Source: Flavobacterium gilvum
GTDB taxonomy: Bacteria > Bacteroidota > Bacteroidia > Flavobacteriales > Flavobacteriaceae
DNA length: 64,000 nt
Assembly (NCBI RefSeq): GCF_001761465.1
Contig: NZ_CP017479.1
Span: forward strand, 3,658,001 to 3,722,000
Direction of reading: 5' to 3'
The stretch's first letter is position 1. Every line of letters begins with the position of its first letter. Shown in pieces: positions 55,459 to 64,000 of this stretch. The translations under genes and the position numbers were made by a program. The notes under the pieces were generated by a model that did no database searches, was not told the origin of the DNA, and saw nothing but the letters and a program-made list of their open reading frames with translations.

Positions 55459-56316
55459 CTAAATTGCTTTTAGACTTAAATCCATATTATAAACTGAGTG
55501 CGTTAATGCTCCAGACGAAATATAATCAACGCCACATTCTGCATAATTACGCATCGTATTTTCATTGATATTGCCTGAAGATTCTGTTTGGCACTTATCT
55601 CCTATCAAAGCTACTGCGGTTCTGGTATCTTCATAATTAAAGTTATCAATCAGAATCCTTTGAACGCCATCGCTTTTCAAAATTTCTTCGATTTCGGCAA
55701 GATTTCTCGCTTCAACAATAATCTTTAGATCCAAATTATTTTCTTTCAAAAATGCTTTTGTTTTGGCTATCGCCGATGTTATTCCGCCAGCAAAATCAAT
55801 ATGATTATCTTTCAGCATCACCATATCGTACAATGCAAAACGGTGATTTTCTCCACCTCCAATAGTTACCGCCCATTTTTCGGCAACACGAAATCCCGGA
55901 GTTGTTTTTCGGGTATCCAATATCTTTGTGTTTGTCCCTTTTAATAATTGAACAAAACTATTTGTTTTGGTTGCAATGGCACTCATACGCTGCATTGTGT
56001 TTAAGACCACCCGTTCAGATTTTAAAATAGATTGTGAACTTCCTGAAACATGAAAAACAACATCCCCTTTTTTTACAGGAGTTCCGTCTGCAATAAAAGT
56101 TTCTACCTTCATAGTAGAATCAACATATTCGAATATCATTTTGGCCAAAGCCACTCCGGCAATAATACCATCTTCTTTTACCAATAATTTTGCTTTACCC
56201 ATCGCATCCGCTGGAATACATGCTAATGAACTATAATCGCCAACCCCTACATCTTCCCTAATTGCATTAGCAATCATTACATTTAATTCGTTTTGAAATT
56301 GAGCTTCGGTAATCAT
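55459..56316 (-). CDS. nadC: Nicotinate-nucleotide pyrophosphorylase (carboxylating)
   Basis: Makes nicotinate mononucleotide from quinolinate and PRPP in NAD synthesis. The 285-residue enzyme shows REDVGVGDYSS near 19-29, the substrate-binding ERVVLNTMQRMSAIAT near 101-116, DTRKTTPGFRVAEKWAVTIGGGENHRFALYDMVMLKDNH near 133-171 and SSGALTHS near 267. Length is standard. nadA and nadB are not in the window. Confidence 0.96.
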   Translation of the reverse strand: MITEAQFQNELNVMIANAIREDVGVGDYSSLACIPADAMGKAKLLVKEDGIIAGVALAKMIFEYVDSTMKVETFIADGTPVKKGDVVFHVSGSSQSILKSERVVLNTMQRMSAIATKTNSFVQLLKGTNTKILDTRKTTPGFRVAEKWAVTIGGGENHRFALYDMVMLKDNHIDFAGGITSAIAKTKAFLKENNLDLKIIVEARNLAEIEEILKSDGVQRILIDNFNYEDTRTAVALIGDKCQTESSGNINENTMRNYAECGVDYISSGALTHSVYNMDLSLKAI

Positions 56317-56418
56317 TTTTTTCTTCTTTAAATATTATGCTAAAGTAGGATTTATTTTGTGTATTAAAAAACTAGTCCGTTTGAAAAGTTTTGATTTTTA
56401 AATCAACTAATACAAAAT

Positions 56419-56460
56419 AAAACCTGCAAATATCTTTATTTTTTGCAGGTTTCTATTTAA
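56419..56460 (-). terminator. Terminator behind the M28 peptidase gene
   Basis: AAACCTGCAAA and TTTGCAGGTTT form an 11-bp stem; minus-strand tail TTTTATTTTG. It would stop transcripts from the M28 peptidase gene before they reach nadC. Confidence 0.75.
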
Positions 56461-56491
56461 TGATATATTCTAAAATATAAAGTATTTAATT

Positions 56492-56662
56492 TTAAACATA
56501 TAAGTCATATAAGTTTAAAAAAAGTTAGTTTGTCAAATTAATGGTAAAAAGGGAATATAAGTAAAAAGCGCTCTTCATAAGGTTAAGAGACCTTACTTAA
56601 ATGAACTATTTCTTTTACTCGATTTTATTTATATTAAAAACTTATACGACTTATATGTTTAA
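56492..56662. repeat. ATATAAGTCATATAAG palindromic repeat, intact copy
   Basis: Left arm TTAAACATATAAGTCATATA and right arm ACGACTTATATGTTTAA are near-perfect inverted copies of about 29 bp, 171 bp from end to end. Same arms as at 20961-21124, with an unrelated centre. No ORF inside. Confidence 0.75.
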
Positions 56663-56729
56663 CAATGTATTTGACTAAATACTGTTATTTCCAGAATTAA
56701 GCTTTTTTTATTTATCGAATAATGAAAAA

Positions 56730-58106
56730 CTATTCAATTCCGTTCTGGTCTATCATATAAATTAATGCAGCCATTGTTCCTGCACCAAGTTGTAGCTCTC
56801 TTTTGTTAACCGCATCAAATGTATCATTTGCAGCATGATGGTAATCAAAATAACGTTGCGAATCTGGTTTCAAACCAGCTTTCACAATTTTTTCAGAAGT
56901 CAATGGACCTATATCCGTGCCGGAGTGTCCTTTTACAAAGCTGTGTATTAAATAGGGCTCAAAGAGATATTTCCAACTATTTATTTTATTAAAACTAGAA
57001 TCGTCACATTCAAAAGAAAATCCTCTTGGCGCAAATCCACCCGAATCACTTTCCAAAGCAAAAATGTGGTTTTCTTTGTTTTTTACAGCCAATTCTCCGT
57101 ATTTATTTCCGCCTCTATTTCCATTTTCTTCGTTCATAAAAAGAACCACTCGGAGTGTGTTTTTAGGTTTATAATTCAGATTTCTGAAAATATTCATTAC
57201 CTCCATGCTTTGAACAACTCCTGCTCCATCATCATGTGAACCATCGGCCAAATCCCATGAATCTAGGTGTCCTCCTACAACCATTATCTTTTCAGGATGT
57301 TCAGTTCCTTTTAGCTCTCCCACAACATTATATGACAATACATCGTCAAATTGCTGGCAGCTTTGTTTAAAATAGAATTTCAATTTTGGATTACTTTTTA
57401 AAGTCTTACTTAACAATTCGGCACCATTTGTACTGATAGCAGCTGTTGGAATGTATTTGTCTTTTGGGAGTTCACCATAACTTTGCGCTCCAGCGTGCGG
57501 ATAATCATCCAGTCGTAAATTCATTGAACGCACAATAGTTCCAACCGCCCCCATTTTGGAAGCTTCCCTGGCACCAGCTCCGCGTTGATCTACTGCACCA
57601 GAATAAGCATCAAAGGATTCGATAACCCCATCATACATTGGTCTGTTATAGAATACAATTTTCCCCTTTATTTTATCTTCACCCAAAGCTTTCAATTCAT
57701 CAAAATTATGCACTTCGACCACTTCGGCAGTTAAACCGGTTTTTGGAGTTGCAACCGATCCTCCCAATGCACAAATTGGCACAATAATTTTCTTTTTGTC
57801 ATCGAGAATATAAGCGGTTTCTTTTTCACCACGAACCCATTTTGGCACCATTACTTCCTGCAAATACACTTTGTCAAAACCCAATTTTTCCATTTGGCTT
57901 TTAGTATATTGAACCGCTTTTTCAGCTCCTGCAGAACCAGATAAACGGGATCCGATATCATTTGATAAATGATCCAACCAAGAATAACATTTCGAATTGG
58001 TTAATGCAGAGTTATAAATTTGTTTAAAAAATTGCTCGTCTTTATTTTGGGCAAAAACAACAATACTATTTACAAAAAGTAAAGAAAGAAGAAGGTTTTT
58101 TTTCAT
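56730..58106 (-). CDS. M28-family metallopeptidase (secreted)
   Basis: A 458-residue exported zinc peptidase with signal peptide 1-19. A protease-associated insert lies at about 130-250. Zinc ligands are visible in VVGGHLDSWDLADGSHDDGAG near 276-296 (His and bridging Asp) and MNEENGNRGG near 324-333 (Glu pair), then ESDSGGFAPRGF near 352. Expected to remove amino acids from peptides. A palindrome TTAAATCGATTTAA lies at 58128-58141, upstream of the ATG. Confidence 0.9.
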   Translation of the reverse strand: MKKNLLLSLLFVNSIVVFAQNKDEQFFKQIYNSALTNSKCYSWLDHLSNDIGSRLSGSAGAEKAVQYTKSQMEKLGFDKVYLQEVMVPKWVRGEKETAYILDDKKKIIVPICALGGSVATPKTGLTAEVVEVHNFDELKALGEDKIKGKIVFYNRPMYDGVIESFDAYSGAVDQRGAGAREASKMGAVGTIVRSMNLRLDDYPHAGAQSYGELPKDKYIPTAAISTNGAELLSKTLKSNPKLKFYFKQSCQQFDDVLSYNVVGELKGTEHPEKIMVVGGHLDSWDLADGSHDDGAGVVQSMEVMNIFRNLNYKPKNTLRVVLFMNEENGNRGGNKYGELAVKNKENHIFALESDSGGFAPRGFSFECDDSSFNKINSWKYLFEPYLIHSFVKGHSGTDIGPLTSEKIVKAGLKPDSQRYFDYHHAANDTFDAVNKRELQLGAGTMAALIYMIDQNGIE

Positions 58107-58189
58107 TTTGGGCTAATCTTGGTTTATTAAATCGATTTAAGTTGGTGCAATTTCGAAATTCTAAATCAATTTTAATGTTAAAAACAAAA

Positions 58190-58222
58190 AAATCCTGCAA
58201 CCTTTAAAAGTTCACAGGATTT
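58190..58222 (-). terminator. Terminator behind the GH97 gene
   Basis: AAATCCTG and CAGGATTT stem; the minus-strand tail reads TTTTTTTGTTTTT. Confidence 0.75.
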
Positions 58223-58322
58223 AACCTAAAATCAGTATTAAGATTTTATTGCTTTTTTTATACAGATTTGCTTTGCCTGTTTGCTATCGCTCGGGCAATG
58301 ACATTAAATTAAGCTTTGCATT

Positions 58323-58390
58323 TTCTCGCTAAGGCGCCAAGACGCAAAGTTTGAAGCCTATTTCTTTGCGTCTTAGCGACTTTACGAGAA
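58323..58390. repeat. Long palindrome TTCTCGCTAAGG...
   Basis: Arms TTCTCGCTAAGGCGCCAAGA (58323-, 27 bp) and its near-complement ending CGACTTTACGAGAA (58364-58390) surround a 14-bp loop. The inner part GACGCAAAG/CTTTGCGTC is perfect. GC-richer than its surroundings. Confidence 0.75.
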
Positions 58391-58480
58391 CTATATTTAG
58401 AAAAATCATTAACTCAATGACATTGAACAGTTGGGTATGTAATTTGTCTCTAATTCTAGGTGTAATAAAACTTGAAATCC

Positions 58481-60580
58481 TTACTTAATTGGTTCAAAAC
58501 TTATGGCTGTTCCTCCTCCTGGAGCCAAAACCAAATTCAGTTTTGATTTATTGTTAACTTCAACAGTTCTTATTTTGTAAGCCATTGGATTTTTTTTCCA
58601 ATCGGCATCTTTGGCATCTTCATAAATAATTGCTTTATACTTTTGACCTTTGGTCAGAAAATCCAAAACAATGGTAGTCTTTCTGTAATTTTCGTCTGTA
58701 ATTGCTCCTAAAAACCAAGTTTCCTTTCCTTTAGTTTTTCTGGCAATGGTTAAATAATCACCAGGTTCAGCCTCCAGAATTTTGGTATCGTCCCAATCAA
58801 CGGCAACATCCTTGATGAATTGAAAAGCATCCATGCGTTTTTCATAATTTTCAGGTAAATCAGCAGCCATTTGCAAAGGAGAATACATTGTTACATACAA
58901 TGCCAATTGTTTTGCCAACGTAGTATGTACCTGTTCCTTTTTATTTTTGTCGTAATAACTCATTTTAATTTCAAAAATGCCCGGCGTATAATCCATCGGT
59001 CCGCCAAGCAGTCTTGTAAATGGCAAAATAGTTTCGTGACTAGGCGGATTTCCAATACTCCAACCGCTGAATTCATTACCGCGCGCTGCTTCGGCAGCTA
59101 TGTAATTTGGATACGTACGGCTATAACCTGTTGGGCGGGACGATTCATGAGAATTAAGCATTAGTTTGTAATCGGCGGCGCGTTTGGCTACAAAGTTAAA
59201 ATGGTTCACCATCGCTTGTCCATCGTGAAACTCACCACGAGGAATAATTTTGCCCACATAACCCGTTTTTACTGCCGGATAATCATACTTTTTCATCAAA
59301 TCGAAAGCACGATCAAGATGGCGCTCATAATTACCAACAGAACCCGAAGTTTCATGATGCATAATCATTTTTACGTTTTTTTCTTTGGCGTAAGCCGAAA
59401 TTGCTTTGATGTCAAAATCAGGATAAGGCGTAGTGAAATCAAAAACTTCTTCTTTCCAATTGCCATTCCAATCTTCCCAACCAACATTCCATCCTTCTAC
59501 CAAAACGCCATCAAAGCCATTTTTTGCAGCAAAATCAATATATTTCTTGGTGTTTTCTGTTGTTGCTCCGTGTTTACCAGTTGGAGCTAAACTTTGTGTT
59601 AACACGTTTTGGGCAACTTGTGAACCCGTATAATCCCAAGTGGAAACCCCAACGTGCATTTCCCACCAAATTCCAATGTATTTCATTGGTTTTATATAAG
59701 AAACATCATCGAGTTTACAGGGTTCATTCAAATTCAGAATCATATGTGAGCCAACAACATCCCTTGCATCATTGCTTATCATAATAGTCCTCCATGGCGA
59801 TACGCAGGGAGCTTGCAAATAGGCTTTATCGCCAATTGCATTTGGAACCAAAACTGACGTTAATTTGAACTTTGATCCGTCAACATTCAAATGCATTACT
59901 GGATAATTGACAACTGCTGCTTCAAAAATATTGACATACAAACCTGTTGACGATTTCATCATCAGCGGTGACTGTACGGCATATTTCCCAGGAATTGATT
60001 TTACTCCAATTCCATTATTCAAATCTAATTTAGTATTGTCAACTTCTGAAAGTTTGGTTTCATTATAGGCATATTCATTGCTGTCAAAATCACCAGGAAT
60101 CCAGAAAGCTTTGTAATCTTCGGTCAGATTGAATTGTGTTTCTTCATCCGAAATAATGAAATAATTCAGGTTTTCCTGTTTAGGAAAATCGTATCTGAAT
60201 CCAATACCTTCGTCAAAAACCCTGAAAATGATATTCATTTTTACTTTGGTTTCTTTTTGAACCAAAGCAACTGTAAGTTCGTTATAATGATTTAGAATTG
60301 ATGATTTTTCACCCAAAACCGGTTTCCAAGATTCATTGAATTCGGAAGTTTTGGTTGACAGAATTTCAAAATCAGAATTAAGGGCTTTTTTTTCCTTTAG
60401 TTTTATTCCTAAAGAACTTTCCTCAATAACAGTTTTTCCATTATAATCAACCGAATAGGATGGTTTCCCATTTTCCAGTAATTTAAAATTGAGCGAAATT
60501 TTATTAGATGGCGATTTCACGTTTTGTGCATTAATTGAACATAAAATAAAAACGAAAAAAATTGAAAATATATGCTTCAT
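58481..60580 (-). CDS. Glycoside hydrolase family 97 protein (alpha-glucosidase-like)
   Basis: A 699-residue exported enzyme with signal peptide 1-18. The N-terminal GH97_N beta domain (about 22-280) is followed by the catalytic barrel (about 300-575) with YIGIWWEMHVG near 301, GFDGVLVEGWNVGWEDW near 353, MIMHHETSGSVGNYE near 404 and LMLNSHESSRPTGYSRTYPN near 474, then GH97_C. The Glu residues in these motifs place it with the inverting, SusB-like branch, which acts on alpha-glucosides. Neighbours GH43 and GH3 read the same way. Confidence 0.92.
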   Translation of the reverse strand: MKHIFSIFFVFILCSINAQNVKSPSNKISLNFKLLENGKPSYSVDYNGKTVIEESSLGIKLKEKKALNSDFEILSTKTSEFNESWKPVLGEKSSILNHYNELTVALVQKETKVKMNIIFRVFDEGIGFRYDFPKQENLNYFIISDEETQFNLTEDYKAFWIPGDFDSNEYAYNETKLSEVDNTKLDLNNGIGVKSIPGKYAVQSPLMMKSSTGLYVNIFEAAVVNYPVMHLNVDGSKFKLTSVLVPNAIGDKAYLQAPCVSPWRTIMISNDARDVVGSHMILNLNEPCKLDDVSYIKPMKYIGIWWEMHVGVSTWDYTGSQVAQNVLTQSLAPTGKHGATTENTKKYIDFAAKNGFDGVLVEGWNVGWEDWNGNWKEEVFDFTTPYPDFDIKAISAYAKEKNVKMIMHHETSGSVGNYERHLDRAFDLMKKYDYPAVKTGYVGKIIPRGEFHDGQAMVNHFNFVAKRAADYKLMLNSHESSRPTGYSRTYPNYIAAEAARGNEFSGWSIGNPPSHETILPFTRLLGGPMDYTPGIFEIKMSYYDKNKKEQVHTTLAKQLALYVTMYSPLQMAADLPENYEKRMDAFQFIKDVAVDWDDTKILEAEPGDYLTIARKTKGKETWFLGAITDENYRKTTIVLDFLTKGQKYKAIIYEDAKDADWKKNPMAYKIRTVEVNNKSKLNLVLAPGGGTAISFEPIK

Positions 60581-60988
60581 TTGTTGCTTTTTAGGTTGCT
60601 TTAAACCAAAAATAATTATTAATCTATTTAGTATTTAATTTAAAAAATACTACAAGGTTGTAGTTTCAATAAGTCTTTTTTTTGATAAGAATAAACTTAT
60701 ATGAATTATTAAGTCGCGGTCGAACAATCTCGTTTCTTTCCAATAATCCTCAAACTTGTCATTCTAACGGAGGAAGAATCTCCGTTACAAAATCAGCTAA
60801 GATTGTGGACTTTGATTGAGGAGCTACTTGTGGAGATTGCTTCGCCAGTTCGCTATCGCTCGTGTCCTCGTACCTCGGAATGACAAGATTGTGGAAGTCG
60901 ATTGCGGAATACCATCTAGAACATCACCATATTACTCGTAATAAGAAGCTTATGAACCAACTACACAATAATCTAATTTAATCTCTCA
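60581..60988. other. Gene-free stretch between GH97 and GH43 genes
   Basis: Carries a TATTTTTG -7 element on the minus strand (60607-60614), 26 bp before the GH97 ATG, and a GTCATTCC repeat copy (60832-60884 and flanks). No reading frame of interest. Confidence 0.6.
60832..60884 (-). repeat. GTCATTCC dispersed repeat, copy B
   Basis: On the minus strand GTCATTCCGAGGTACGAGGA continues with CACGAGCGATAGCGAACTGG and CGAAGCAATCTCC, matching copy A at 13560-13605. A further GTCATTCTAACGGAGGAAG half is found near 60757. Confidence 0.7.
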
Positions 60989-62911
60989 TCATTTTGACTT
61001 AACATTCTTCATCGTTTTTGGGCCAATTCCATTTTCATTAAAAGCTTCAATAGCAAAATAATAATCAGTTCCTTTATCCAAGCCTCGAAAATCATACGAA
61101 TCGCCATCATAAACCATTATGTTATTGTATAATTTATCAGGAGCAATTCCGTAGTAAATTGTATAACCAACGGCATCAGGAAGTTTATTCCAACTAATCA
61201 TCGCGTTTCTTGAATCGGATGGATTTCTATTCACTTTGAAACCTGTTACCGCCTTTGGTTTTTCGGACAATCCGTTTCCAAACACACGAAAGTCAGAAAC
61301 CGAAAATAATCCTGAAGCATTATGAATATTCACCATTTTTACATAACGCGCTTCAATTGGCTTCATTAATTCCAAATAATCGTGAGGAGCATCTTTGTCA
61401 TTCTTGGATTTATCAACAACCAATGTCCAATTTTGATTATCATTTGAAGTAAAAATTTTATACTGATAATAAATATCCATTGCCTTGTTGTATTGCGTTG
61501 CTTTATGATCGGCATAGTTAATTTGGAGGGCATTTATCCTCATTTTTCTGCCCAAATCAATCTGGAACCATTCACCTGGTTTATCAGTTTTGGCTGACCA
61601 ATACGATTGAATGTTTTCATCGGTCAAATTTTCGGCACTATAGCAAATTTTTTCAAAAACTTTTTTTCCGCCCGTGTCCACTCTATGCGTTTGCACTTCC
61701 ATGCAATCTTCGGTAGAAGATACTGTTGCTGGCTTTTTGTATGAAAGCAACATCCATCCCGAGAAAGCACCATTGGTTTGGTCACGCTTTTGAGTCGGCA
61801 ACAAAGTGGGATAATCACCATAAGCAGTTATTGAATACATAATATCATCTTTGTCAAATCCGGCGGGAAACATATCGATACGGCGCTCAAATCGATCTTT
61901 TACCGAAATTTTACAGGTTCCTGTATTCCAATAATTACCGTAGTTATCAGCAAAAGTATTCCCATGCCCAGCTCCTATAACAAATCCTCCCGGTTTATAC
62001 GACATCGGGTTGTGTTTTTGATACGTAAAAGGTCCTAATGGACTGTCGCCTACGTGAACTCCATTGGCGTAGCCTTTAAATTCAGTTGCCGGAGCACCAT
62101 ATTGCATATAATATTTTCCGTTATGTTTGGTCATCCAAGCCCCTTCAATAAAATTGCCCCAAGGTGCAGGTTCCATGTCATTGTTTGGACCAAAACGCTC
62201 CCAACCATGATTTGTCGGATCTAAATTTACGACAGATTTTGCCTGTCCATAAGGTTTTTGAATATCTTCAACCTCTGTGGCGGCATATAATTTTGCATAA
62301 TCCTCCTGATTTCCTTTCGGGAGCCATGTATTATAATCAACTTCGACACCTACAAGCGGTAATTTCCCGCTTGAACCGTAATACATATACACTTTTTTGT
62401 CATCATCCTGAAAAATAGCAGGATCCCAAGTGGGCAACATCGCCGTATTTACATGTCTTGTCCATCTCCCTAATTTGGGATTGGCTGTTTTCCAGATGGG
62501 ATGATCTTTCTTCCAGGTTGAACCCACATAAAACAAAGTGTCATTTACCACCCACGCAGCAGGTGCACATTGATCATCATCTCCGGGAAGTCGTTGAAAA
62601 CTACCATAAACAAAATTCCAGTCCGACATATCTTTACTCCAAAAGAAACCCGCCTGATTGGTCGCAAACAGGTAATATTCGCCTTTGTAGTTAATAATTA
62701 CGGGATCGGCACTGGAACGACGTGAATCAGGAATTCCGTTATGGTTTTGGGTTGTATAATTGTATCCGATATTTATTGGATTACAATATGTTGAAGCAGG
62801 TCTGTTTGGGTCAAACCATTCCGTTTTTCCATTGCTACTGCTATTTTGAGCTGTGACAACTTGAATACTCAATGTAAAAAGAAACATCACTATTAAATTC
62901 AATCTTCTCAT
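60989..62911 (-). CDS. Family 43 glycoside hydrolase with discoidin and fibronectin III domains
   Basis: A 640-residue exported enzyme with signal peptide 1-21. The GH43 five-bladed propeller (about 40-400) has SADPVIINYKGEYYLFAT near 67 (base Asp), TWDPAIFQDDDKKVYMYYG near 161 (pKa-modulating Asp) and FIEGAWMTKHNGKYYMQYGAP near 254 (acid Glu). An F5/8 type C (discoidin) domain at about 420-550 and a fibronectin III domain at about 555-637 follow, probably binding glycan or spacing the enzyme. Such enzymes act on arabinan or xylan side chains; the exact substrate is unknown. Confidence 0.9.
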   Translation of the reverse strand: MRRLNLIVMFLFTLSIQVVTAQNSSSNGKTEWFDPNRPASTYCNPINIGYNYTTQNHNGIPDSRRSSADPVIINYKGEYYLFATNQAGFFWSKDMSDWNFVYGSFQRLPGDDDQCAPAAWVVNDTLFYVGSTWKKDHPIWKTANPKLGRWTRHVNTAMLPTWDPAIFQDDDKKVYMYYGSSGKLPLVGVEVDYNTWLPKGNQEDYAKLYAATEVEDIQKPYGQAKSVVNLDPTNHGWERFGPNNDMEPAPWGNFIEGAWMTKHNGKYYMQYGAPATEFKGYANGVHVGDSPLGPFTYQKHNPMSYKPGGFVIGAGHGNTFADNYGNYWNTGTCKISVKDRFERRIDMFPAGFDKDDIMYSITAYGDYPTLLPTQKRDQTNGAFSGWMLLSYKKPATVSSTEDCMEVQTHRVDTGGKKVFEKICYSAENLTDENIQSYWSAKTDKPGEWFQIDLGRKMRINALQINYADHKATQYNKAMDIYYQYKIFTSNDNQNWTLVVDKSKNDKDAPHDYLELMKPIEARYVKMVNIHNASGLFSVSDFRVFGNGLSEKPKAVTGFKVNRNPSDSRNAMISWNKLPDAVGYTIYYGIAPDKLYNNIMVYDGDSYDFRGLDKGTDYYFAIEAFNENGIGPKTMKNVKSK

Positions 62912-62955
62912 TTTCTAAACTTTTAATAGATTAATTGAAAGTTGTTTATTAAAAA

Positions 62956-62989
62956 ATGCCCCTCGTTTAACCTAAAAAACGAAGGGCAT
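62956..62989 (-). terminator. Terminator after the GH3 gene
   Basis: TGCCCCTCGTTT and AAACGAAGGGCA form a stem with one mismatch; the minus-strand tail reads TTTTTTAAT. The GH43 gene therefore probably has its own promoter. Confidence 0.85.
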
Positions 62990-63009
62990 ACTAACCAAAC
63001 TAACTAAAC

Positions 63010-64000
63010 TTACTTAACTAAATTAAAACTAACTTTATTTTGTGCGTCTGAGTTTCCGCCTACGAAAACTTCAAATAATCCAGGTTCAGCTTCAAATTTC
63101 AAATCAGAGTTGTAAAATTTCAAATCTTCTACACTGATTTCGAATGTAACAGTTTGTTTTTCTCCCTTTTTAAGGGCAATTTTTTGAAAACCTTTTAATT
63201 CTCTAACGGGTCTGGTTACAGAACCAACCACGTCTCTGATGTACATTTGGACAACTTCTTTTCCGTCGTAATTACCTGTATTTGCTACATCGACACTTAC
63301 AGTTACTTTTCCGCCGAAATTCATTTTATCAGATGAAATTTTAAGATTTGAATAGGAAAAATTGGTATAACTCAATCCAAAACCGAAAGGAAACAAAGGT
63401 TCATTTCTTTCATCGATATAATTGGATCTGAATTTTTCAAATTTTCCTTCTTTGTTAACCAAAGGTCTTCCTGTATTTTTAGAGGCATAATAAATAGGCA
63501 CTTGTCCTAGGCTTCTTGGAAACGTAGCAGTTAATTTTCCCGAAGGATTAACATCTCCAAATAATACATCTGCAATTGCGTATCCAGCTTCAGTACCAGC
63601 AAACCATACATTCAATATGGCTGGCACAGTTTCATTTTCTTCTTTTATAACCAATGGACGGCCATCAAAAAGAACTAAAACTACCGGTTTTCCTGTTTTT
63701 AATAATGCATTCAATAAGTCTTTTTGCGCTTGCGGAATTTCAAGATTGGTACGGCTGCTGCTCTCCCCGCTCATTTCGGCAGATTCTCCCAGCGCCGCCA
63801 CAATAACATCGGCTTGATTGGCAACTTTTAAGGCTTCGTTCAATAATTCTTCTTTGGAACGATTGTCTCTATGCAGGGTTTTTCCAAACATGGTGGCATT
63901 GGTCTCAAAAGTTTCATCATAATCAAGATTGCTTCCTTTGGCATAAAGTACTTTAGTCGATTTGCCGGCTACTTCTTTGATACCTGCCAATAATGATATT
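63010..64000 (-). CDS. Glycoside hydrolase family 3 (beta-glucosidase-like), C-terminal part; start beyond right edge
   Basis: The open frame runs off the right edge, leaving 330 residues. They form the GH3 C-terminal alpha/beta sandwich (DVIVAALGESAEMSGESSSRTNLEIP, the acid/base-bearing loop region, then VLVLFDGRPLVIKEENETVPAILNVWFAGTEAGYAIADVLFGDVNPSGKLTATFPRSLGQVPIYY) and the fibronectin-III-like end domain from about 215 (GKEVVQMYIRDVVGSVTRPVRELKGFQKI). The catalytic nucleophile domain is outside the window. A TTG at 63990 is an internal codon, not the start. Confidence 0.95.
   Translation of the reverse strand, partial: ISLLAGIKEVAGKSTKVLYAKGSNLDYDETFETNATMFGKTLHRDNRSKEELLNEALKVANQADVIVAALGESAEMSGESSSRTNLEIPQAQKDLLNALLKTGKPVVLVLFDGRPLVIKEENETVPAILNVWFAGTEAGYAIADVLFGDVNPSGKLTATFPRSLGQVPIYYASKNTGRPLVNKEGKFEKFRSNYIDERNEPLFPFGFGLSYTNFSYSNLKISSDKMNFGGKVTVSVDVANTGNYDGKEVVQMYIRDVVGSVTRPVRELKGFQKIALKKGEKQTVTFEISVEDLKFYNSDLKFEAEPGLFEVFVGGNSDAQNKVSFNLVK

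Larger units (their letters stand above)
56317..56729. other. Gene-free stretch between nadC and the M28 peptidase gene
   Basis: Contains a terminator-like hairpin at 56419-56460 and a full palindromic repeat at 56492-56662. No reading frame with a credible protein was seen. Confidence 0.65.
58107..58480. other. Gene-free stretch with terminator and palindromic repeats
   Basis: Holds the terminator at 58190-58222, a degenerate GTCATT-type repeat fragment near 58280-58302 (TTTGCTATCGCTCGGGCAAT) and the palindrome at 58323-58390. No gene seen. Confidence 0.65.

Overview
The window comes from a low-GC member of the Bacteroidota, most likely a Flavobacterium or close relative. Three things point there. 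Many genes are preceded by the Bacteroidota promoter form TTTG-(about 19)-TAnnTTTG. Several genes are typical of the phylum (RprX/RprY, a PorD-like DUF4835 protein, Bacteroidota FabI, PL10 and GH97 enzymes). The order bamD-rpoZ-coaBC-DUF4835-recN is one I know from flavobacteria. No rRNA, tRNA, prophage or CRISPR array was found. One complete insertion sequence and many small dispersed repeats are present.

Layout. 0-3.1 kb: phosphate transport (PiT transporter, cut by the left edge, plus its DUF47 partner) and histidine ammonia-lyase, all minus strand. 3.4-8.6 kb: thrA-thrB-thrC, preceded by a near-consensus promoter and a 32-codon leader ORF with seven Thr codons in nine, which looks like a translation-sensing leader for threonine. 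8.6-9.0 kb: a repeat interrupted by a MITE-like element. 9.0-12.3 kb: two pectin-degrading enzymes (PL10 pectate lyase, GH28 polygalacturonase), each with the same LacI-type palindrome directly behind its promoter. 12.4-20.9 kb: L,D-transpeptidase, a dinucleotide-binding protein, the agmatine-to-putrescine pair aguB-aguA, an M1 peptidase, an aldose epimerase, a GNAT acetyltransferase and a VF530-family protein. 21.1-22.4 kb: IS4-family element with a perfect 9-bp target duplication, inserted in an older palindromic repeat.

22.5-31.5 kb: mostly plus-strand housekeeping genes (smpB, an oxidoreductase, 3-hydroxyacyl-CoA dehydrogenase, YggS, an exonuclease/GIY-YIG fusion, a K+ channel with a zinc-ribbon tail, miaA, an acyl-ACP thioesterase), with pcm on the minus strand. 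31.5-43.7 kb: minus strand, with rprXY, coaE, a glycosyltransferase, fabI and fabV side by side, recN-porD-coaBC-rpoZ-bamD, and dapA. 44.2-46.0 kb: a 5'-nucleotidase split over two genes. 46.0-56.3 kb: ligA, the rpsF-rpsR-rplI operon, a LytTR regulator, priA, a BrkB-like membrane protein and nadC. 56.7-64 kb: an M28 peptidase and a glycan-degradation group (GH97, GH43 with discoidin and FnIII domains, GH3 cut by the right edge).

The most notable non-coding signals are the thr leader, the shared operator of the pectin genes, four genes whose -7 promoter element lies 4-9 bases from the start codon (probably leaderless or nearly so), and at least five families of small inverted repeats, two of which carry datable insertions.
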